From JAHDCC01 sp964551835 (GTDB lineage: Bacteria; Actinomycetota; Acidimicrobiia; Acidimicrobiales; SZUA-35): a stretch of 8,872 nucleotides of DNA. Below, in pieces: positions 4,993 through 8,872 of the stretch (its first letter is position 1; each line of letters begins with the position of its first letter). The notes under the pieces were generated by a model. It was not told the origin of the DNA. It made no database searches and saw only the letters and a list, made by a program, of their open reading frames with translations. The position numbers and the translations under genes are program-made. Location: positions 1 through 8,872 of the forward strand of contig CAZKEM010000024.1 of assembly GCA_964551835.1 (NCBI GenBank), given 5' to 3'.

Positions 4993-6966
4993 GTGAACAA
5001 AAGTCAGGTTGACCCCCAGGAACTAGGCGTTAACGTAATTCGTGCGCTAGCGATGGACGGTCCCCACAAAGCGAACTCGGGCCATCAAGGCACCGCTATG
5101 GCATTAGCACCATTGGCGCACGTTCTATTCACTCGGATCATGCGTTACGACGCTTCCAACCCAGAGTGGCCTGACCGAGACCGGTTCGTCCTGTCCGCCG
5201 GACACGCGTCGATCCTTCTGTACTCCATGCTGTATTTGACCGGATACGGCCTCGAACTCGAAGACCTAAAAGAATTCAGGCAATTGAAGTCAGCAACCCC
5301 AGGTCACCCAGAAGCCGGACATACGTCGGGAGTTGAAGTTACCACTGGTCCACTGGGCCAGGGAATCGCCAACTCGGTTGGACTGGCGATTGCAGAAAAC
5401 CATTTACGGGCAACCTTCGGTGGTGAAGTATGCGACCACTTTACCTACGTGATAGCGGGTGACGGAGACCTATCTGAAGGTGTTAGCCACGAAGCCGCCT
5501 CACTAGCTGGCCACCTTGGGCTCGGCCGGCTTGTCGTAATCTATGACGACAACCATATCTCTATCGATGGACCAACCGAGCTGTCGTTGTCAGACGACGC
5601 CGCAGCCAGATTTGGGTCCTATGGATGGCATGTTGAGAATATCGGTGACGTAGCCAACGATCTGGATGCGATAGAAGCGGCGATCAACCGGGCGAAAGAC
5701 GTAAAAGACAAGCCGTCCCTGGTTATCTTACGTACCCACATTGGATATCCGTCCGACAAGTTCACGGACACGCCGCAAGCTCATGGCCTACCGTTCGATG
5801 ACGAGGAAATTGCTGCCGTCAAGGAAAAACTCGGACTTCCGAACACACCATTCTGGGTGCCAGATGAGGTTCTCGACCTGTACCGCAAAGCGGGGGCTCG
5901 CGGAAAAGCAGAAGTTGAAGCTTGGAACAAACGAGTCGACGCTTTTGATGGAGACCGAGAAGGCTGGCGCCTAGCGCTATCGGGCGAATATGAACCTGAC
6001 TGGCAGACCAAAGTCGAAGTGGCTACGCCAGGAACTAACCATGCGACTCGTCAGACCTCTCAGAAGTGCGTGACGGCCCTCGCTGAAGCTATTCCCGGTT
6101 TTATTGGAGGGTCTGCTGACCTCACTGGCAGTAACGGGGCTTCAATCGGCGGCGACCCCTTGAGTCGGGAGAACCCGACCGGTCGCCAGATCCATTTTGG
6201 GGTCCGTGAACACGCAATGGGCTCGGCTCTCGTAGGAATGGCAAAACATGGCGGCGTTGTGCCATTCGGTGGCACCTTCCTAGTCTTTGCTGACTACATG
6301 CGCCCCCCTGTTCGTATGGCGGCGATGTCACGCGCCAGGTGTGTCTTTGTCTGGACTCATGATTCCGTTGGCGTCGGAGAAGATGGGCCGACCCACCAAC
6401 CCGTCGAACAGATCATGAGTTTGCGGGCAATTCCACAGCTGCAACTTATCAGACCAGCGGACCTAAGCGAGTCAATCGGGGCATGGCAAGCAGCCTTGGA
6501 CACCAATGGACCGACCGCTCTTGTGCTTTCTCGGCAGAAAGTTCCAGAGCTTGAGGGCACCTCGACCGAGGGTGTACTGCGCGGCGGCTACATCGTCCAA
6601 GATGCGTCCGACCCAGACATCGTACTAATCGGAACGGGTACCGAACTTCATCTCTGCGTTCAGTCCGCGGCAACACTCAAGACTGAAGGTATCTCGGCTA
6701 GGGTCGTGTCGATGCCGTGTTGGGAACGTTTCGACGCCTTGGACTTCGCTGAACAAGAACTGGTTCTGCCTTCGAACTTGCCTGCGTTGTCTGTCGAAGC
6801 TGGTGTAACACTTGGTTGGGAACGTTACGCCGACGTAGCCATTGGCATTGATCGATTCGGCATGTCTGCGCCGGGCGGCGAGGTCATGGAAAATCTGGGG
6901 GTTAGTACGGAAAACATAGCCAAGACAGCAAGACAACTTCTCGATGTTATGCAAGACGCAAATTAG
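4993..6966 (+). CDS. tkt: Transketolase
   Basis: A thiamine diphosphate enzyme of the cytoplasm that moves two-carbon ketol units between sugar phosphates in the non-oxidative pentose phosphate pathway. All domains are present in 657 aa, the normal length: ThDP/diphosphate-binding domain (about 1-320), pyrimidine-binding domain (about 350-520) and C-terminal domain (about 535-655). Visible key residues are NSGH at 28-31, AGH with H71, PGHPE at 103-107, TTGPLGQG (117-124), the Mg-ThDP motif GDGD (156-159) through N187, H264 in QAHG, the catalytic Glu E406 in GVREHAMG (403-410), GEDGPTHQP with H468 (462-470) and the phosphate-binding SRQ near 513-515. The usual GHPG is GHQG here (30-33). The GTG start is supported by GAAGG 8 nt upstream. 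It heads an operon with transaldolase. Confidence 0.98.
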   Translation: MNKSQVDPQELGVNVIRALAMDGPHKANSGHQGTAMALAPLAHVLFTRIMRYDASNPEWPDRDRFVLSAGHASILLYSMLYLTGYGLELEDLKEFRQLKSATPGHPEAGHTSGVEVTTGPLGQGIANSVGLAIAENHLRATFGGEVCDHFTYVIAGDGDLSEGVSHEAASLAGHLGLGRLVVIYDDNHISIDGPTELSLSDDAAARFGSYGWHVENIGDVANDLDAIEAAINRAKDVKDKPSLVILRTHIGYPSDKFTDTPQAHGLPFDDEEIAAVKEKLGLPNTPFWVPDEVLDLYRKAGARGKAEVEAWNKRVDAFDGDREGWRLALSGEYEPDWQTKVEVATPGTNHATRQTSQKCVTALAEAIPGFIGGSADLTGSNGASIGGDPLSRENPTGRQIHFGVREHAMGSALVGMAKHGGVVPFGGTFLVFADYMRPPVRMAAMSRARCVFVWTHDSVGVGEDGPTHQPVEQIMSLRAIPQLQLIRPADLSESIGAWQAALDTNGPTALVLSRQKVPELEGTSTEGVLRGGYIVQDASDPDIVLIGTGTELHLCVQSAATLKTEGISARVVSMPCWERFDALDFAEQELVLPSNLPALSVEAGVTLGWERYADVAIGIDRFGMSAPGGEVMENLGVSTENIAKTARQLLDVMQDAN

Positions 6967-6970
6967 GGAG
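6967..6970 (+). promoter_or_regulatory. Ribosome binding site of transaldolase
   Basis: GGAG follows the tkt TAG stop directly and sits 4 nt before the ATG at 6975, within a purine-rich GGGAGAGAA run. It fixes the transaldolase start and shows that the two genes are read from one transcript. Confidence 0.6.
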
Positions 6971-6974
6971 AGAA

Positions 6975-8069
6975 ATGGCAGCACTCGAAGATGTGTATGC
7001 ACAACAAAAGCAAAGCCCCTGGCTCGACAACCTACGCCGGGCTTGGATGCTATCAGGTGAGCTGCAGAAGCTCATTGATCGAGGCGTCCGGGGCCTGACC
7101 TCCAACCCATCGATTTTCGCTGCGGCGATGATGACGACCAATGATTACGACGCCGAGCTGGAGGAGCTGGTTAAGGCTGGGTTTTCTGTCGATGACGCGT
7201 ACTGGAAAATGGCGGTCGCCGATGTTAACACAGCTCTTGGACTTCTCCGTCCCGTTTTCGACAGTTCAGGCGGCGAAGACGGCTACGTTTCAATCGAAGT
7301 TTCGCCCACTTTGGCGCACGAGGAAGCGGCGACAGTTGCGGCGGCGCGCCAACTAGACGATCTAATTTCGGCGCCGAATCTCTACGTGAAAGTTCCTGCG
7401 ACACTTGAAGGTATTCCGGCGATCGAAACTCTCATTAGTGAGGGCCGATCCATTAACGTGACCCTAATATTTAGCTTGAAACGCTATGCCTCGGTTATGG
7501 AGGCCTACATTGCTGGGCTCGAAAACGCCGATGACGCCACCTTGTCTTCGGTCTCGTCTGTAGCCTCGTTCTTTATAAGCCGTGTGGACACCGAAGTCGA
7601 TCGCCGGTTGACCGAGATCGGGACCGAAGAAGCACTGGCGCTGAAAGGTAAGGCTGCGATCGCTCAGGCGAAGCTGGCGTACAAGCTGTTTGGCGAAAAA
7701 TTCTCAGGACCTCGGTGGGAGGCTCTGGCTGCAAAAGGTGCACGAAAACAGCGACCGTTATGGGCATCGACTTCGACAAAAGACCCTTCCTATTCCGACA
7801 CGCTCTACGTCGATGAACTCATCGGTCCCGACACGGTCAACACACTGCCAGAGAAGACGCTTCTGGCCTTCGATGAACACGGCACGGTCGCCAGAACCAT
7901 CGATGCAAACGTTGACGATGCTGAGGCCGTCGTCGCCAAACTAAGCGCTCTCGGGATCGACCTCGAAGAGGTTGCACAAAAACTTGAGGCGGCCGGCGTC
8001 GCATCGTTCGCGACAGCTTTCGAAGACGTGCTCGAAGTACTTGGCAAACGGGCCGCTGAGTTTTCGTAG
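6975..8069 (+). CDS. tal: Transaldolase
   Basis: A cytoplasmic Schiff-base enzyme that transfers a dihydroxyacetone unit from sedoheptulose 7-phosphate to glyceraldehyde 3-phosphate, completing the non-oxidative pentose phosphate cycle with the adjacent transketolase. The 364 aa fit the actinobacterial type. Landmarks are SPWLDNLRR at 14-22 with catalytic D18, the TSNPSIF signature at 42-48, IEVSPTLAHE around 107-116, the Schiff-base lysine K139 in YVKVPAT (137-143), NVTLIFS at 161-167, SFFISRVDTEVD at 198-209 and LWASTSTKDPSYSDTLYV at 262-279. The C-terminal 80 residues are the helical end of the family (FDEHG, EVAQKLEAAG). The stop is TAG at 8067-8069. No fused glucose-6-phosphate isomerase domain follows; the frame beyond the stop encodes a cupin instead. 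Confidence 0.97.
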   Translation: MAALEDVYAQQKQSPWLDNLRRAWMLSGELQKLIDRGVRGLTSNPSIFAAAMMTTNDYDAELEELVKAGFSVDDAYWKMAVADVNTALGLLRPVFDSSGGEDGYVSIEVSPTLAHEEAATVAAARQLDDLISAPNLYVKVPATLEGIPAIETLISEGRSINVTLIFSLKRYASVMEAYIAGLENADDATLSSVSSVASFFISRVDTEVDRRLTEIGTEEALALKGKAAIAQAKLAYKLFGEKFSGPRWEALAAKGARKQRPLWASTSTKDPSYSDTLYVDELIGPDTVNTLPEKTLLAFDEHGTVARTIDANVDDAEAVVAKLSALGIDLEEVAQKLEAAGVASFATAFEDVLEVLGKRAAEFS

Positions 8070-8198
8070 ATCGCAATCGACCTTCTGGAAACCACCGATG
8101 AAGAAGTCGAACAGCTAGGCCCGAAGACGGGAACCAAAATCGAGCTAGATACCCCATCTCCTACCGAAGCTAGTGGTGTCGAGGTAGACGCTCTTGGC
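8070..8198 (+). other. Probable coding region for the N-terminus of the cupin, lacking a normal start codon
   Basis: From the codon right after the transaldolase TAG, 43 sense codons run in frame into the cupin. They contain no ATG, GTG or TTG. The codons look real: 33 of 43 begin with a purine, 21 with G and only one with T, and the product is acidic (begins IAIDLLETTDEEVEQLG). VEVDALG just before the TTG at 8199 looks like the first strand of the cupin fold. Possible explanations are an ATC or CTG start (ATC GCA follows the stop directly), low-level TAG read-through making a transaldolase-cupin fusion, a lost start codon, or a sequencing error. Confidence 0.5.
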
Positions 8199-8486
8199 TT
8201 GTTCGACGTCGGCGAGCAGGTACCGGGAGCCGAGGGCATCCAGCTTCGTATGCGCAGTATCACCTTTGAACCTGAGGCAGCGTTTCCGGACCACAGCCAC
8301 GCCATGGTGCCTGGGTTTGGCTATGTACTCGAAGGCGAGTTCAGTGAAATTCGGCCAGAGAAGGCTCGAACCTTGGCGATCGGCGAGAGCTGGTTCGAAG
8401 ACGCTGGAACCGATCACCGGTTGACAAACATCGGCGAAGAGCCAACCACCGTGCTGGTTATTGACCTCCTAAGGGGAGAGGGATAG
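8199..8486 (+). CDS. Small single-domain cupin protein (start uncertain)
   Basis: From the first canonical start, a TTG at 8199, the protein has 95 aa and is a small beta-barrel cupin. Cupin motif 1 is seen as DHSH (31-34) followed by PGFGYVLEGE; the usual metal-binding Glu after the HxH is replaced (Gly at that spacing). Motif 2, GESWFEDAGTDHRLTN (62-77), matches G-x5-x-x-G-x2-H-x3-N with the third His at 73, and the last strand is TTVLVIDLL. Three histidines could still bind a metal. Such cupins range from sugar isomerases and dioxygenases to small-molecule sensors, so no substrate is given. No Shine-Dalgarno precedes the TTG and the first strand would be lost, so the true start is probably further upstream. 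It lies downstream of transaldolase, likely in the same operon. Confidence 0.75.
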   Translation: MFDVGEQVPGAEGIQLRMRSITFEPEAAFPDHSHAMVPGFGYVLEGEFSEIRPEKARTLAIGESWFEDAGTDHRLTNIGEEPTTVLVIDLLRGEG

Positions 8487-8584
8487 TTCACCCCAGCTAC
8501 ACAAACCACTCCCGCAGGCCAGCATCTAGCCCTATTCCTCTTCGTTGGGTTCAACTGTTTCCTCACCCAGGTGAGCAGTGGCAC

Positions 8585-8758
8585 TTACAATGTCTCGTCA
8601 ACCCAACCATCATATGTATCGATCCTCCAGCCCCGTCGACGCCAACCATCATCCAGATCGAAAAAGAAGAGAAGATAGTCTTCATCTTCACCAGGTCGAT
8701 AACGTTCCCCGCACAAGGCGTCAAAGAAGGGGCCAAGTTCAGCTTTATTGGTCGACAC
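8585..8758 (-). CDS. C-terminal part of an unrecognised acidic protein, frame disrupted or internally started
   Basis: Fifty-seven residues from a GTG at 8758 run to a TAA at 8585. The sequence has a convincing protein character: STNKAELGPFFDALCGERY, then an acidic stretch GEDEDYLLFFFDLDDGW (26-42) and a Trp/Asp-rich end WRIDTYDGWVDETL. The same frame is open further upstream but becomes Arg-rich and non-protein-like, while a different frame looks coding there. GGAG lies only 2 nt before the GTG, too close for an ideal site. It is therefore either the end of a frameshifted gene or a short separate gene. It converges on the cupin across 98 bp (8487-8584) in which I see no sure terminator, only a 5-bp stem CTCAC...GTGAG at 8562-8575. 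I do not recognise the family. Confidence 0.5.
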   Translation of the reverse strand: MSTNKAELGPFFDALCGERYRPGEDEDYLLFFFDLDDGWRRRGWRIDTYDGWVDETL

Positions 8759-8872
8759 AGCTCCAACGGAAACCCGTGACAGTCGACGGCCATACCCTGT
8801 TCGACACAAAGCTCGAACGTGTCGAGTGTGCCCTCTTTGTCGTCGGGTTTCAGGTCCATGCCCGCCATAACC
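8747..8872 (-). pseudogene. Upstream part of the same unrecognised gene in another frame, running off the right edge
   Basis: From the right edge, about 40 codons look coding in a frame one base away (+1) from the C-terminal part: MAGMDLKPDDKEGTLD and then TFELCVEQGMAVDCHGF. They are acidic and mostly purine-first. Beyond about 8750 this frame turns into a weak, Met/Ser-rich reading of the neighbouring frame (it stops only at 8563), while the other frame takes over the coding signal. The frame change of -1 falls near 8750-8780. No clear slippery heptamer is seen there: the GGGTTT run is not phased as X-XXY-YYZ in the incoming frame. An indel, real or a sequencing error, is the simplest reading; two overlapping genes are the alternative. 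Met at 8868 may be internal because the frame is open to the edge. Confidence 0.4.

Noticed and set aside
4728..5000. Minus-strand open frame of 90 codons spanning the gap before tkt
   Set aside because: It overlaps the ends of two plus-strand genes, has no good ribosome site and starts inside tkt. Only its middle lies in the gap, which carries promoter-like sequence for tkt.
7805..8305. Minus-strand open frame of 166 codons over the end of tal and the cupin
   Set aside because: Its Ser/Ala/Thr-rich composition is typical of the antisense of an acidic coding region. Both plus-strand frames there have clear family motifs.
8562..8575. Terminator between the convergent cupin and right-edge genes
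   Set aside because: The stem is only 5 bp with a 4-nt loop and no T-run follows on either strand.
8760..8785. Programmed -1 frameshift site in the right-edge gene
   Set aside because: The GGGTTT run is not phased as a slippery heptamer in the incoming frame, and no strong downstream stem was seen. An indel or overlapping genes are simpler explanations.

Overview
The window looks like chromosomal DNA of an actinobacterium, most plausibly an uncultured and possibly marine member of the Acidimicrobiia. The evidence is the style of the proteins: a TrmI tRNA methyltransferase, an actinobacterial-type transketolase/transaldolase pair, a PBP4 of the compact actinobacterial kind, and a trio of small membrane proteins typical of that phylum. 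Base composition is moderate (about half G+C), and GTG and TTG start codons are used at least as often as ATG. The lineage is inferred from remembered family resemblance, not from a search.

Left part, minus strand (1-4271). Read in the direction of transcription, the order is: a PBP4-type D,D-peptidase (dacB), a stand-alone LON-domain protein, then a tightly packed cluster of three small membrane proteins and trmI (1-nt overlap, 2-nt gap, 8-nt overlap), and finally a membrane-anchored protein cut by the left edge. That last gene has its own good promoter (TATAAT -10) and Shine-Dalgarno. The cluster links envelope functions with tRNA m1A58 modification, probably only through co-transcription.

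Centre (4272-4992). A divergent promoter region separates dacB from a plus-strand gene for an uncharacterised, probably beta-rich protein of 150 aa. A 160-bp gap then carries a likely promoter for the next operon, with a near-perfect palindrome at the predicted transcription start.

Right part, plus strand (4993-8486). Transketolase and transaldolase form the non-oxidative pentose phosphate core, 8 nt apart with a strong ribosome binding site between them. A small cupin follows. Its reading frame is open right back to the transaldolase stop codon, in the same frame, yet has no ATG, GTG or TTG until residue 44. At the far right, on the minus strand, the coding signal jumps from one frame to another, which suggests a frameshifted or overlapping gene running off the window.

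There is no CRISPR array, insertion sequence, integrase, RNA gene or defence system here. Most of the window is ordinary core genome. The parts worth a second look are the membrane trio, the unknown 150-aa protein, and the two disrupted or unusual reading frames at the right end. No gap between genes exceeds 300 bases.
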